64,000 nucleotides of DNA, taken from Clostridium intestinale DSM 6191 (GTDB lineage: Bacteria; Bacillota; Clostridia; Clostridiales; Clostridiaceae). Shown here one piece after another: positions 38,143-48,311 of this stretch. Under the pieces are notes generated by a model, which was not told the origin of the DNA, made no database searches, and worked only from the letters and a program-made list of their open reading frames with translations. The position numbers were made by a program, and so were the translations under genes. Positions within the stretch are counted from its first letter, which is position 1, and every line of letters begins with the position of its first letter. Location: NCBI RefSeq assembly GCF_900130055.1, contig NZ_FQXU01000013.1:1-64000 (forward strand), read 5' to 3'.

Positions 38143-38904
38143 ATGAGTTTATTAAAACTTAAAGATATAAATTTAAACTATCATTCAAAATCTGGAGAAG
38201 TTAAAACTCTTAATAATATAAATCTTGAACTATCTGAGGGTGAATTTATAACTATTTTAGGCCCTTCTGGTTGTGGAAAATCTACACTACTAAACATCGT
38301 AAGTGGACTTATAGCTCCCTCCTCTGGTGAAATCACTTTTAATGGTGAGTCCATAGAACTACACAAAGATAGGATGGGATATATGTTTCAAAAGGATCAT
38401 CTATTTCCATGGCTTTCTGTGTGGAATAATGTACTTCTTCCATTAAAGATAAAACATCAACTTAGTGAGGAAAAGCTTCTTAAAGCTGAGAAACTTCTTA
38501 AGTCCTATTCTTTATGGGAATTTAAAGATAGATTACCTTCTGATTTATCTGGAGGTATGAGGCAAAGAGTTGCCTTAATTAGAACTTTAACTCTAGATCC
38601 AGAGTTATTACTTTTAGATGAACCTTTTTCTGCTTTGGATTATCAAACTAGACTTAAGGTTTGTGATGAGGTTTATGAAATAATTAAAAATGAAGGCAAA
38701 ACTGCTATTATGGTTACTCATGATATAAGTGAAGCTATATCTTTAGCTAAAAGGGTAATTATATTATCAAAAAGGCCAGCTTATATAAAAAGAGAATTAA
38801 ATCTAGTCTTCTCTCCTAATGCAGATACTCCTTTCAAAAAAAGAAAAGAGGAAAACTTCAGAAAATATTTTGATGAAATATGGAGGGATTTAGATGAACA
38901 ATAA
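38143..38904 (+). CDS. ABC transporter ATPase, SsuB/TauB type
   Basis: The 253-residue ATPase has Walker A GPSGCGKST (~42), the Q-loop YMFQKDHLFPW, the signature LSGGMRQRVALIRT (~140) and Walker B LLLLDEPFSALD. It pairs with the permease downstream, with which it overlaps by 11 bases. The family imports sulfonates, nitrate or thiamine-precursor pyrimidines. The substrate is not determined here. Confidence 0.9.
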   Translation: MSLLKLKDINLNYHSKSGEVKTLNNINLELSEGEFITILGPSGCGKSTLLNIVSGLIAPSSGEITFNGESIELHKDRMGYMFQKDHLFPWLSVWNNVLLPLKIKHQLSEEKLLKAEKLLKSYSLWEFKDRLPSDLSGGMRQRVALIRTLTLDPELLLLDEPFSALDYQTRLKVCDEVYEIIKNEGKTAIMVTHDISEAISLAKRVIILSKRPAYIKRELNLVFSPNADTPFKKRKEENFRKYFDEIWRDLDEQ

Positions 38905-39703
38905 TAAAGCCGAAATATCTCAAAGTCAAAAACTTTATCTTAGAAATTTAAAAATTGAAAAATTCAAGGTTGGATTTGTTAGGGTTTTTATTCTTGTTGC
39001 CTTTGTGCTATTGTGGGAGATAGCTGCTGACAACAAATGGATAGATCCTTTTTTAACCTCTTCACCAAGTAGAATTGTAAAGTCAACAATTTCACTTTAT
39101 AATAGTGGCATATTACTAAGGCATATATGGGTAACTTGTTATGAAACCATAATCGGATTTACTTTAGGTACAGTTTTAGGTACACTGGTTGCTATAGTAC
39201 TATGGACTTCCCCCTTTACAGCTAAAGTTTTAGATCCGTATTTAGTTGTTTTAAATGCATTACCTAAGGTTGCATTAGCTCCTATTATAATATTCTGGGC
39301 AGGTAATGGAATTAAGTCTATAATAGTAATAACTCTTTTGATTTCTATAATAGTTACTATTATAAGTGTTGCCTCTGGTTTTAATGAAGTTGATAAAGAA
39401 AAGATTCTTCTATTAAAAACCTTTGGGGCAAATAAGTTTCAAATTCTCAAACACTTAATTATTCCAGCTTCTATACCAACTTTAATCTCTGCATTAAAAA
39501 TAAATGTAGGACTTTCTTGGGTCGGTGTAATTATGGGTGAATTTTTAGTTGCAAGAGAAGGTTTAGGATTTTTAATAGTTTATGGTGGTCAGGTAGCACA
39601 ACTTGATATGGTTATGATGAGCATAATATTACTTTCTATAATCGCTTATTTAATGTATAAAGCTGTTTGGTTTGTAGAAAAAAAGATAACTAACAATTTT
39701 TAA
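38894..39703 (+). CDS. ABC transporter permease, SsuC/TauC type
   Basis: The 269-residue permease has about six membrane spans and the EAA-loop region (NEVDKEKILLLKTFGANKFQ, then ILKHLIIPASIPTL) that contacts the ATPase. It overlaps the ATPase gene by 11 bases. Downstream is a clear terminator. Confidence 0.88.
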   Translation: MNNNKAEISQSQKLYLRNLKIEKFKVGFVRVFILVAFVLLWEIAADNKWIDPFLTSSPSRIVKSTISLYNSGILLRHIWVTCYETIIGFTLGTVLGTLVAIVLWTSPFTAKVLDPYLVVLNALPKVALAPIIIFWAGNGIKSIIVITLLISIIVTIISVASGFNEVDKEKILLLKTFGANKFQILKHLIIPASIPTLISALKINVGLSWVGVIMGEFLVAREGLGFLIVYGGQVAQLDMVMMSIILLSIIAYLMYKAVWFVEKKITNNF

Positions 39704-39720
39704 ATTAGATATTTTTATGT

Positions 39721-39749
39721 AAAGAGAACCTTAAACCTTGGTTCTCTTT
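39721..39749 (+). terminator. Terminator of the ABC operon
   Basis: AAAGAGAACC, a 9-base loop, GGTTCTCTTT and then AGTTTTT. Confidence 0.8.
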
Positions 39750-39886
39750 AGTTTTTATTAAATTACCCCTTGTCCCATTAAAACTTCAAAATGTAATTGT
39801 TTTAGCTATATATTCTATATCAATTTGAAATTTTACTTATCTTCTCTATGGTGATAAAGTTAACTGTATACTTAAGGAGGATTAAT

Positions 39887-40255
39887 ATGAAATTATTTAG
39901 AGAATTGCTGATCATTTTAAGTGTATATTTTTTAGGTGAATTTTTATCTAAAGCACTTAATTTACCCATACCAGGAAACATATTAGGAATGTTAATTTTA
40001 CTTACTTTACTATTAACTAATGTTGTTAAAGTTAATCAAGTTGAAAAAGTATCAAATTTCTTTCTTGATCATTTAAGTTTTTTCTTTATACCTGCAGGAG
40101 TTGGATTAATAACCTCCGTTGCTGTTATTAAGGATTCATGGTACAAGCTTCTTGTTGTATGTATTTTAACTACTATCATAGTAATTATATCGACTGGAAC
40201 AATAGTACAATATCTATCAAATAAAAAGATTAAAGGAAGTGAAAAAAGTGAGTAA
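39887..40255 (+). CDS. lrgA: LrgA/CidA-family holin-like protein
   Basis: 122 residues from MKLFRELLIILSVYFLGEFL, start chosen after CTTAAGGAGGATTAAT. Four membrane spans are visible, including the family region LNLPIPGNILGMLILLTLLL. LrgA/CidA proteins modulate murein hydrolase activity and cell lysis. It is coupled to the lrgB-like gene by an 8-base overlap. Confidence 0.85.
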   Translation: MKLFRELLIILSVYFLGEFLSKALNLPIPGNILGMLILLTLLLTNVVKVNQVEKVSNFFLDHLSFFFIPAGVGLITSVAVIKDSWYKLLVVCILTTIIVIISTGTIVQYLSNKKIKGSEKSE

Positions 40256-40961
40256 TTTAGTAAGCTCTCCTTTATTTGGAATTATATTATCATTAATTGC
40301 TTTTGAAATAGGACTATTTTTATATAGGAAAACTAAGTTTCCTCTCTTTAATCCTCTTTTAATAGCTATTGTTATTGTTTTATCCGTTCTACTCTTGTTC
40401 AAAATTGATTACTCCAACTTTGAAGAAGGTGGGAAGTTTATCAATATGTTTTTAGGTCCTGCTACTGTAGTTTTAGCTGTCCCTTTATATAAACAGATAA
40501 CTTTATTGAAAAAGCATGCAATACCTATTACAGTTGGTATTTTAGTTGGGAGTTCTGTTGGAATAGCTAGTATAATAATTTTATCTTATTACATAGGATT
40601 AGATGGAACCTTAATAAAATCCTTATTAGCTAAATCTGTTACAACTCCTATAGGAATGGAAATTTCTAAATCCCTAAATGGTATAGTTCCTGTAACAGTT
40701 ATTGCAATTATAATATCTGGTATAGCTGGAGCAATTGTAGGACCTACTGTTTGTAAGATATTTAAAATCAAAAATGAATTAGCAGTTGGAATATCTTTAG
40801 GAACTGCTGCTCATGCTGTTGGAACCTCAAAAGCTTTAGAAATAGGTGAAACAGAAGGTGCAATGAGCTCTTTATCTATAGGGATAGCTGGAATTATGAC
40901 TGTATTTTTAGCTCCACTTATATATAATTTTGCATTATTCATTCATAATCTAATAAAATAG
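40248..40961 (+). CDS. lrgB: LrgB/CidB-family membrane protein
   Basis: About 237 residues starting at the GTG that begins VSNLVSSPLFGIILSLIAFE, with AAAGGAAGTG upstream. The hydrophobic profile has multiple spans. The conserved region KSVTTPIGMEISKSLNGIVP and AVGISLGTAAHAVGTSKALE marks the family. It acts with the LrgA-like protein in the membrane. Confidence 0.88.
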   Translation: MSNLVSSPLFGIILSLIAFEIGLFLYRKTKFPLFNPLLIAIVIVLSVLLLFKIDYSNFEEGGKFINMFLGPATVVLAVPLYKQITLLKKHAIPITVGILVGSSVGIASIIILSYYIGLDGTLIKSLLAKSVTTPIGMEISKSLNGIVPVTVIAIIISGIAGAIVGPTVCKIFKIKNELAVGISLGTAAHAVGTSKALEIGETEGAMSSLSIGIAGIMTVFLAPLIYNFALFIHNLIK

Positions 40962-41043
40962 TACACTCAAAGAGGATTTTGAAATTTAAAGTAGAATATA
41001 TTAAATCAATGATATCTTTGATTTGGTTAAGAGAGGAGTAATT

Positions 41044-41322
41044 ATGGAGTATTTTACATATCCATTGTTTGCTTTTATGTTTATGGCGGCACTATTTACT
41101 ATTAGCAATTTAAGTAGTGAACTTAAAAGAAGCAACAAACTGTTAGAAAAAATTGCTAATCATATTGGAGCAATTAATCCTCCAGTATCTGCACTGGAAG
41201 ATGAAGAGTTTAATCTTTATATTTCTAAACAAGAAAAGATTAAAGCAATAAAGAGATATAGAGAATTAACTGGTGAAGGCTTACGAGAAGCTAAGGATTA
41301 CGTTGATTCGCTTTTTAAATAA
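41044..41322 (+). CDS. Small membrane protein with L7/L12-like C-terminal segment
   Basis: The 92-residue protein starts MEYFTYPLFAFMFMAALFTI, a single membrane helix, after GAGAGGAGTAATT. The C-terminus (SKQEKIKAIKRYRELTGEGL, then REAKDYVDSL) resembles the ribosomal L7/L12 C-terminal helix motif, common in short Firmicute proteins of unknown function. Confidence 0.7.
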   Translation: MEYFTYPLFAFMFMAALFTISNLSSELKRSNKLLEKIANHIGAINPPVSALEDEEFNLYISKQEKIKAIKRYRELTGEGLREAKDYVDSLFK

Positions 41323-41360
41323 AATAAACTACATAATACTTTGTAAAACTTTATATGCAA

Positions 41361-41393
41361 AAAGAGCCATGCAACTTAATGCAATGGCTCTTT
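41361..41393. terminator. Bidirectional terminator
   Basis: AAAGAGCCAT and ATGGCTCTTT with an inner loop lie between convergent genes. Confidence 0.8.
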
Positions 41394-43341
41394 ATTCATA
41401 TACAACCTTAACTTTCAGTAATTTCTTATTTATATTTGATAGGATTAAGTTACTATGGTGCATAACCTTATTTATATTGGTTTTTGTGTAGCTTTCTAGT
41501 TTGTGCATAAATTCATCTGAAGATATCTCTTTACCGTATACCATACCTAATCCCTTTTCCCATGAGGCTGTTAAGGTTGGATTAAGAAGTGATGGTATAG
41601 ATTCTTTTATAACCTCGTATATCATTTCTCCCTTTTTAGTTGGAGTTAAAATTTGTGTCTTGCTATTTGATTGAAGATATTCAATTCTTATAAGTTTTTT
41701 TATTATTTCTGCTCTTGTAGCTGATGTTCCTATTCCACTACCTTTTATCTGTTCTCTTAATTCATCATCTTCAATAAGTTTACCTGCATTTTCCATGGCT
41801 ATAATTATTGATCCCGTTGTATATCTTTTAGGTGGTGTGGTTTCCCCTTCTTTTATTGAAAGTTCTTTAAGAGGTAGCTTTTTACCCTTCTTTAATGAAC
41901 TTATGTCTAGTTCCTTGTCATCAGCTTCTTCTTTACCTAAAACCTCTAAATACCCCTTCTCTACTAATATTTTTTTGGAGAAATAAAATCTTTCTTTTTC
42001 AATCTCAACGCTCATATTAGTTTTGCTGTATTTAGCTGGAGGATAAAAAATGCTTATAAATCTTCTTAATACAAGCTCATAAACTTCCATCTCAAGCTTT
42101 GTAAGTCCAGCTGAAGCATATTCCCCTGTAGGAATAATGGCATAATGGTCAGTAATCTTTGAGTCGTCTACATATTTACTTTTAGCTATTTTAGATGACC
42201 ATTTATTTTCAGATATTTTAGTCAAAAGTTCCTTTACCCAAGATTCTTTAACATTCTTATATATATTTGAAAGATTTTTCCCTATATCTTTTGCAACTGC
42301 ACTTGATAATACCCTTGCATCCGTTCTTGGATAGGTTAACATCTTTTTCTCATATAATTTTTGAGCTATTCCTAAAGTTTCATCAGGACTAATTTTAAAC
42401 CTTTTAGTACATTCATTTTGAAGTTCTGCTAAGTTAAATAATAAAGGAGCATTTTTACTTTCTTTAGTTTTCTTTATTTCAACTATTTCACCTTCATTAA
42501 AAGTTTTAAGTTTATTTATTAAACCTTCCGCATCTTCTCTTTTCCTGAAGCCTCCTTCATTATAAAGCAGATGGGAATTATAATAATTTGATCCTTCATA
42601 ACTTTTCCATTCCAAAATAAGATCTTCTTCCCCTAATAAAAAGTTACCGTTTATTTTGAAAAATGGTGTTTTCTTAAATTCTCTTATTTCTCTTTCTTTA
42701 TCAACTACCATTGCAAGAACACAACTCATTACTCTTCCAACAGCTATAACAACCTTATCTTCCTTTAATACTGAGGAAAGATTTTTTGCGTATAAAAGGC
42801 TTAATACTCTTGAGAAGTTTATTCCTAAAAGATAATCTTCCTTTGCTCTTAAATAAGCCGAATCCCCTAATGAATCATAATAAGAAAGAGGTTTAGCTTC
42901 TTTAATCCCTCTTTTTATTTCATCCTCTGTTTGTGAATCTATCCATACTCTAAATTTATCCTTTTTAGGTTCTCCAGACATTTTATCTACAAGTCTATAA
43001 ATATACTCTCCCTCTCGCCCGGAGTCTGTACAAACATATACTTTATCTATATCTTCTCTATTTAGTAGACTATTAACTATGTTAAATTGTTTGCTTACAC
43101 TTGGAATAATTTCATACAAGTACTCCTTAGGTAAAAAGGGAAGATCTTTTAAATTCCAGAATTTATATTGTGGTGCATATTTTTCAGGATAACTCATGCT
43201 GACCATATGTCCTACACACCAAGTAAAAACAGCCTTATCTCCTTCTATGTATCCATCTTTTCTATTTCCATTAATTTTAAGGATTTTAATAAAATCCATT
43301 GCTACAGAAGGTTTCTCCATAACAAAAAGAGCTTTAGCCAT
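41392..43341 (-). CDS. topB: DNA topoisomerase III-type (TopB)
   Basis: About 649 residues started at MAKALFVMEKPSVAMDFIKI, as an ATG at 43,341 has GAGGAG ahead. The Toprim acidic residues are in VCTDSGREGEYIYR. The catalytic Tyr is in KKMLTYPRTDARVL. SGIGTSATRAEIIKKL lies in the central domain. It relaxes and decatenates single-stranded-containing DNA. No C-terminal Zn fingers are visible. Confidence 0.92.
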   Translation of the reverse strand: MAKALFVMEKPSVAMDFIKILKINGNRKDGYIEGDKAVFTWCVGHMVSMSYPEKYAPQYKFWNLKDLPFLPKEYLYEIIPSVSKQFNIVNSLLNREDIDKVYVCTDSGREGEYIYRLVDKMSGEPKKDKFRVWIDSQTEDEIKRGIKEAKPLSYYDSLGDSAYLRAKEDYLLGINFSRVLSLLYAKNLSSVLKEDKVVIAVGRVMSCVLAMVVDKEREIREFKKTPFFKINGNFLLGEEDLILEWKSYEGSNYYNSHLLYNEGGFRKREDAEGLINKLKTFNEGEIVEIKKTKESKNAPLLFNLAELQNECTKRFKISPDETLGIAQKLYEKKMLTYPRTDARVLSSAVAKDIGKNLSNIYKNVKESWVKELLTKISENKWSSKIAKSKYVDDSKITDHYAIIPTGEYASAGLTKLEMEVYELVLRRFISIFYPPAKYSKTNMSVEIEKERFYFSKKILVEKGYLEVLGKEEADDKELDISSLKKGKKLPLKELSIKEGETTPPKRYTTGSIIIAMENAGKLIEDDELREQIKGSGIGTSATRAEIIKKLIRIEYLQSNSKTQILTPTKKGEMIYEVIKESIPSLLNPTLTASWEKGLGMVYGKEISSDEFMHKLESYTKTNINKVMHHSNLILSNINKKLLKVKVVYE

Positions 43342-43451
43342 AAACATCTCCTCTTCCAAATTAATAAGGCTCCAAAACTTAGGAGCCTTATACATTATAC
43401 CTTATTTTGTGAATTTTTTAAAGGTCAATATTTATATGATGTCTAGTCACT

Positions 43452-43952
43452 TTAAGCTTCATTTAAAAGCCATATAAAAAAGTTAAGTACTCCAGCGTAA
43501 GTAGTCCATACTAAATATGGCACTAATAAAAGTCCTGAGACTTTATCTTTCATAATAAAATGTATAAAAGTTATTATAATAAATATAAGTAGTATAGCTA
43601 ATTCAATAAAGGATATTCCATACAATCTGAAAGTAAAAAATATGAATGGCCATAAAAAGTTCAATAATAGCTGAATATAATAAGTAAATAAACCTGATGC
43701 AACATTTTTCCCTTCCTTACCTAACATTCGTATTCTATAAGCAGCTATCCCCATTAATATGTATAGAATAGGCCATACTATAGGGAATACTATAGACGGT
43801 GGGGAAAAAAAGGGCTTTTCTAGGCTATTATATGTTCCCATGGATCCTTTATTTAAATATCCTACAAGTAAACCTCCACCCAAAGGAATTGCAACACTTA
43901 CAAGTAAATCCATCAAATTAAATTTTCCATTAACTTTAAAAATATTTTTCAT
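43452..43952 (-). CDS. tspO: TspO/MBR family protein
   Basis: The 166-residue protein has five membrane spans and family motifs: FFSPPSIVFPIVWPILYILM (WxPxW-like region) and LLLNFLWPFIFF, and LVPYLVWTTYAGVLN. TspO binds porphyrins and related ligands in the membrane. The gene stands alone between topB and the two-component pair. Confidence 0.9.
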   Translation of the reverse strand: MKNIFKVNGKFNLMDLLVSVAIPLGGGLLVGYLNKGSMGTYNSLEKPFFSPPSIVFPIVWPILYILMGIAAYRIRMLGKEGKNVASGLFTYYIQLLLNFLWPFIFFTFRLYGISFIELAILLIFIIITFIHFIMKDKVSGLLLVPYLVWTTYAGVLNFFIWLLNEA

Positions 43953-44117
43953 AACAACACCTCACTCCATAATTTACTATATGTGCTTTTAATAATTACT
44001 ATTCTAATTTTATAATATATAAACAGGCTTATTTTCTATATTGTAAAATTTGAAAACAGAACTTCTCGTTTATATGCTATAATTTACATAGAATGTTTTA
44101 AAAAGGTGGTTTTATAG

Positions 44118-44810
44118 ATGAACATTTTGATTGCAGAAGATGATAATGATATAAGAGAGTTAATTAAACTACATTTATCTAAGGAAGACTATACTGTTTT
44201 TTTAGCTGAGGATGGGAAAAAGGCTATTGATATCTTTGATACTAATGATATAGACTTAGCAGTTTTAGATATTATGCTTCCCTTTGTAGATGGATTTAAC
44301 ATATTAAGACACATAAGAAATACTAGCGAAATTCCTGTTATTTTTCTTACAGCTAGAGGAAATGACGAAGATAAGATTTTAGGTCTTGGTCTTGGTGGGG
44401 ACGATTATATGGTAAAACCCTTTAGCCCAATTGAACTTACAGCTAGAATACAAGCTCAACTTAGAAGATACTATAAATATGCAACAGGAAAACAAAATGA
44501 TAGGATTGTTTTAGGTTACTTAATTCTAGATAAAACTAGCTGCGAAGTACTTAGAAATAATATTCCTCTAGAGCTTAATGCTAAGGAGTTCAAGATATTA
44601 GAACTTCTAATTGAAAACCCGGGTAAGGTTTATACTAAAAAACAGATTTACGAAACTATTTGGGAAGATACTTATTATGGTGATGATAATACTATAATGG
44701 TTCACATAAGTCATATAAGGGATAAAATCGAGGAAGACCCTAAGAAGCCTCAATATCTAAAAACTATTCGAGGTATTGGTTATAAAATGGAGAAGATAAA
44801 TAATGCGTAA
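44118..44810 (+). CDS. OmpR-family response regulator
   Basis: The 230-residue protein has a receiver domain (MNILIAEDDNDIRELIKLHL; phosphorylation Asp in DLAVLDIMLPFVDG). A winged helix follows (LELNAKEFKILELLIENPGK, then TIRGIGYKME). It overlaps the sensor kinase gene by 8 bases. A TATAAT-like site and AAAGGTGG precede the start. Confidence 0.93.
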   Translation: MNILIAEDDNDIRELIKLHLSKEDYTVFLAEDGKKAIDIFDTNDIDLAVLDIMLPFVDGFNILRHIRNTSEIPVIFLTARGNDEDKILGLGLGGDDYMVKPFSPIELTARIQAQLRRYYKYATGKQNDRIVLGYLILDKTSCEVLRNNIPLELNAKEFKILELLIENPGKVYTKKQIYETIWEDTYYGDDNTIMVHISHIRDKIEEDPKKPQYLKTIRGIGYKMEKINNA

Positions 44811-46263
44811 GTATTTTAGACTTATTCGACTTAGAAAAAGAAAAACTCTAGCAAATTTTTTACTTAAAAATTATGTTATATCCTTTATACTTATGTTTTT
44901 TGTTTTGATTTTAACCTTACTATCTAGTGCAGTTGTTGCTCTATTTTATTTTAATGTTGATATATCTGATGCAACATCTCCTAAAAACTTCATAAAGGAT
45001 AACTATAAAGATATAGATGCAAGTTATATAACTGAACTGGGTGGCTATATGGCAATAGTCGACAATAACAATAATATTATTTATACAATTGGAAATGTAA
45101 AACCTCCTTTTGATAAAAAGAAACTCTCTATAGAAAATATTAATTCTATAACATCTTCTTACGAGGCTTATTCAGGACTTTTTCCTGAAAGCAAAGCAAA
45201 AAGACGTAATACTTTTTTCTATAGAACTTCTTATAGTCATAAAGGAAACTTTTTGATGGTTTTAGCCATTCCAGCTGAAAAATACACAGAAATTGAATTA
45301 GCACCAAAGAGAATTACAGTTAAACAATTTATACTTATCTGTCTTGGAATATTCTTATTAATATTTCTTGCAGTTTTTTATATTTATTCTAGAATAACCT
45401 CCTCCTATTTTTTAACACCTCTTAAGCTTTTAACTCATGGTGCTAACAAACTAGCTTCAGGCAACTATACTACTAGGATAAATCTAAATAATAAAAATGA
45501 ATTTAAAAACTTGAGTAACGCCTTTAATATTATGGCCTCTAAAATAGAGGAAGAAATAAGTCTTAAAGAAAAATCAGAAGAAGCTAGAAAAAGGCTTATT
45601 TTAGATATATCACATGATTTAAAAACACCTTTAGCATCTATACTTGGGTATTCTGATTATCTAATAGAGAACATGCAGATCTCCCAAGAGGAACAAACAA
45701 AGTATCTATCTGTAATAAAAAGAAATTCTGAACGAGCTAACAACTTAATTTTAGATTTATTTGATTATTCAAAATTAGATTCTTGGGATTTTGAATTGTC
45801 TATGAACAAAGGTGATATCTGCGAGTTTTTGAGAACTTTAATAGCTTCATATATTCCTTTAATGGAGGAAAATGGCTTTAATTATAATTTTCATATTCCA
45901 GATGAAGCAATATATCTTCCTTTTGATAATGAAAATCTAGATAGAGCTTTAAGTAATTTAATTATAAACAGCACTAAATATAATCCTTCTAACACAACTA
46001 TTACCGTTAGCTGTTATAAGGACAATAAGTATATAAATATAATTGTTGAAGACAATGGTATAGGAATACCTAATGATAAGTCTGAGAGCATGTTTGATCC
46101 ATTTACACGAGGAGATGAATCAAGAACTAGTAAAAACCCTGGAACAGGACTAGGGCTTGCTATAACTAAGGCCGTTATTCTTAAACATAAAGGTTCTATA
46201 AGATTAATAAGTGATATAAATAAAGGCTGTAAGTTTATAATTAAGCTTCCATTAAAACAATAG
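44803..46263 (+). CDS. Sensor histidine kinase
   Basis: The 486-residue kinase has two membrane spans enclosing a ~120-residue extracytoplasmic domain and a HAMP domain (~200-255). The H box is LILDISHDLKTPLASILGYS. The ATPase motifs are in NLIINSTKYNPSN, IVEDNGIGIPNDKS and GTGLGLAITK. It pairs with the response regulator upstream. The signal is unknown. Confidence 0.92.
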   Translation: MRKYFRLIRLRKRKTLANFLLKNYVISFILMFFVLILTLLSSAVVALFYFNVDISDATSPKNFIKDNYKDIDASYITELGGYMAIVDNNNNIIYTIGNVKPPFDKKKLSIENINSITSSYEAYSGLFPESKAKRRNTFFYRTSYSHKGNFLMVLAIPAEKYTEIELAPKRITVKQFILICLGIFLLIFLAVFYIYSRITSSYFLTPLKLLTHGANKLASGNYTTRINLNNKNEFKNLSNAFNIMASKIEEEISLKEKSEEARKRLILDISHDLKTPLASILGYSDYLIENMQISQEEQTKYLSVIKRNSERANNLILDLFDYSKLDSWDFELSMNKGDICEFLRTLIASYIPLMEENGFNYNFHIPDEAIYLPFDNENLDRALSNLIINSTKYNPSNTTITVSCYKDNKYINIIVEDNGIGIPNDKSESMFDPFTRGDESRTSKNPGTGLGLAITKAVILKHKGSIRLISDINKGCKFIIKLPLKQ

Positions 46264-46283
46264 GAGTGAATTTCTTCACTCCT
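46262..46283. terminator. Hairpin between convergent kinase genes
   Basis: AGGAGTGAA, a 4-base loop and TTCACTCCT, directly after the stop of the rightward kinase. Confidence 0.65.
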
Positions 46284-46304
46284 AACCCACACTGTCTACA
46301 TATC

Positions 46305-48311
46305 TTATAAATAAATATCTGAAAATTCTATATCAACTTTTTCTACTAAATCATTAATTTCAAAAGATTTATATATAGAATCTTTATTTTCTATATGTAT
46401 TTCTTCATATGGGAATGTTATTAAAAATTCATTTCCATATTTTTCTTCTGATATAAGTACTAACTCTCCTTGTTGAAGTTCTATTAAGCTTCTACACAAA
46501 TATAATCCAAGTCCACTTCCCTCTTTATCTCTATTTAATGACTTATTTATTTTAGTGAATCTATCAAATAAATAAGGCTTAATGTCTGAAGATATTCCAG
46601 GCCCATTATTTTTTACACTTATACAGAGCTTATCTTTATTTATATATATAGTTACATATATATCCCCATCTACTTTTCCAAACTTCACTGAGTTTGATAA
46701 TAGGTTTAAAACAGCTCTTTGTACAAATTCCCAATCACATATAGTGTATATTTCTTCTTTTTCTGAATCAAATACCAACGACATTTTCATTTTTTCAATA
46801 TACCTAACTGATGCTTGGGCTGCATTCTCTACTAATTCCACAATATTATAAATACCGTAGTTAGGTCTTAAATAATTCTCTGAAATCTTATTAGCATCTA
46901 TAAAATTATTTATAGTTCTTATAAGTCTTAAACAATTTTGTTTTATAACTACTGTATTTTTTTCTATAGCCTCGTAATTATTATCTTGTATATATAGCTC
47001 TTTAATCTGCAGAGAAGTATATATTAAATTTATTGGTGTTCTCAGTTCATGAGATATATTAGCATAAAATTCATTTTTAACATTTTCTTCTCCTAAATAT
47101 TTTTGGAGTTCTATTTTAAGATTATAGTTAATGTTCTTTTCAGTGACATCCTTAATAAATAATATTTTAGTGTTTTCTTCTGATTCAAACATATAAATAT
47201 CTAAATATTTTTCTTCTCCAGCTATTTCTATGTTTATGCTCTCCTCTAAAAATTTTTCATTAGAAAGTGAATACTTTAACCCTAATTTTTCTAATGTGTC
47301 TCCTAAAGTTATATTTTTTACCTTATCTAAAGATATGTCGATAAAATAAGTTGAGGCTTTATTTGCATAAGAAATCTCATCAAAGTGAAATATTATTATT
47401 CCATCTGATATTGATTCTAATAAAGAAACATATTTTTTTTCACTTTTAGATAGAATAATTTTAACTTCTTTTAGAATATTTAATCTATCATTTAATGTTT
47501 TATTTAACTGAATATGCCTATCCTCAACTTTAAGTAGATCATCATACATACTACTATAACTTTCAAATAAAATATACTCATTTAAAGCTCTATATAAAAA
47601 ATAGTAAGCTAGATATTTAATTATGTATACAAATACTAAGGGTTGTATGCTAAAAGTAAAATAAAGTTTTACTATGTATTCGTATATAAATACTAGAAGT
47701 AAGTATGTATACAAATACTTACTTTCACTTCTTCCTATGTAGTATTTATACTTATGTATTAAAAGTAAAGCAACAAAAAACAATATGGCAGTATATTTCC
47801 ATATATTATATCCTACAATTAGATACTCTGATGCTGTTCCCTGAAAGTTGAAAGTGAAAAGTGAAAACAATCCTATCCCAAATATTACTAAACAGTAAGC
47901 AAAAATTAAGTCTGTAACTTTAGGTTTTATCTTAGTAAAAATTGTAGAAATAATTATAATCATATATTCTAAATAATTATTAGCCAACCATACAAAAATA
48001 GTACCTTTACTTTCAAAGCTCCCAACTTCCATAGAATTTATTAATACTATATGTACTGTGTTAATAAAACATAATAAAGTGAAACCATATCCTATATAAT
48101 TAAAAATACTATTACTTTTATATTTTTTAGTAAAAGTTATAAAAACTATAGCCATTGTCAAGGATGCGCACAACATTTCTATTACTATATAAAAAACGTT
48201 ATAATCTTTAGTTATTAGATAGCTTAATATTGTGATTACGATAGAAACATAAAACATATTTATCTTTGTATTATTTTTCAAACGATCAACTATTTCTTCA
48301 AATATGTTCAT
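46305..48311 (-). CDS. Multi-span membrane histidine kinase with PAS region (orphan)
   Basis: The 668-residue protein has about seven hydrophobic segments up to residue ~235, a short coiled coil, a PAS-like region (~295-390) and the H box FYANISHELRTPINLIYTSL near 420. ATPase motifs NLLSNSVKFG and GSGLGLYLCRS follow. No response regulator adjoins. It overlaps a similar kinase gene by 14 bases. Orphan kinases of this type can feed the sporulation regulator Spo0A in clostridia; that link is inference here. Confidence 0.85.
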   Translation of the reverse strand: MNIFEEIVDRLKNNTKINMFYVSIVITILSYLITKDYNVFYIVIEMLCASLTMAIVFITFTKKYKSNSIFNYIGYGFTLLCFINTVHIVLINSMEVGSFESKGTIFVWLANNYLEYMIIIISTIFTKIKPKVTDLIFAYCLVIFGIGLFSLFTFNFQGTASEYLIVGYNIWKYTAILFFVALLLIHKYKYYIGRSESKYLYTYLLLVFIYEYIVKLYFTFSIQPLVFVYIIKYLAYYFLYRALNEYILFESYSSMYDDLLKVEDRHIQLNKTLNDRLNILKEVKIILSKSEKKYVSLLESISDGIIIFHFDEISYANKASTYFIDISLDKVKNITLGDTLEKLGLKYSLSNEKFLEESINIEIAGEEKYLDIYMFESEENTKILFIKDVTEKNINYNLKIELQKYLGEENVKNEFYANISHELRTPINLIYTSLQIKELYIQDNNYEAIEKNTVVIKQNCLRLIRTINNFIDANKISENYLRPNYGIYNIVELVENAAQASVRYIEKMKMSLVFDSEKEEIYTICDWEFVQRAVLNLLSNSVKFGKVDGDIYVTIYINKDKLCISVKNNGPGISSDIKPYLFDRFTKINKSLNRDKEGSGLGLYLCRSLIELQQGELVLISEEKYGNEFLITFPYEEIHIENKDSIYKSFEINDLVEKVDIEFSDIYL

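Noticed and set aside
41273-41491. Rightward frame overlapping the small membrane protein and topB ends
   Set aside because: It crosses a bidirectional terminator and overlaps two supported genes in other frames.
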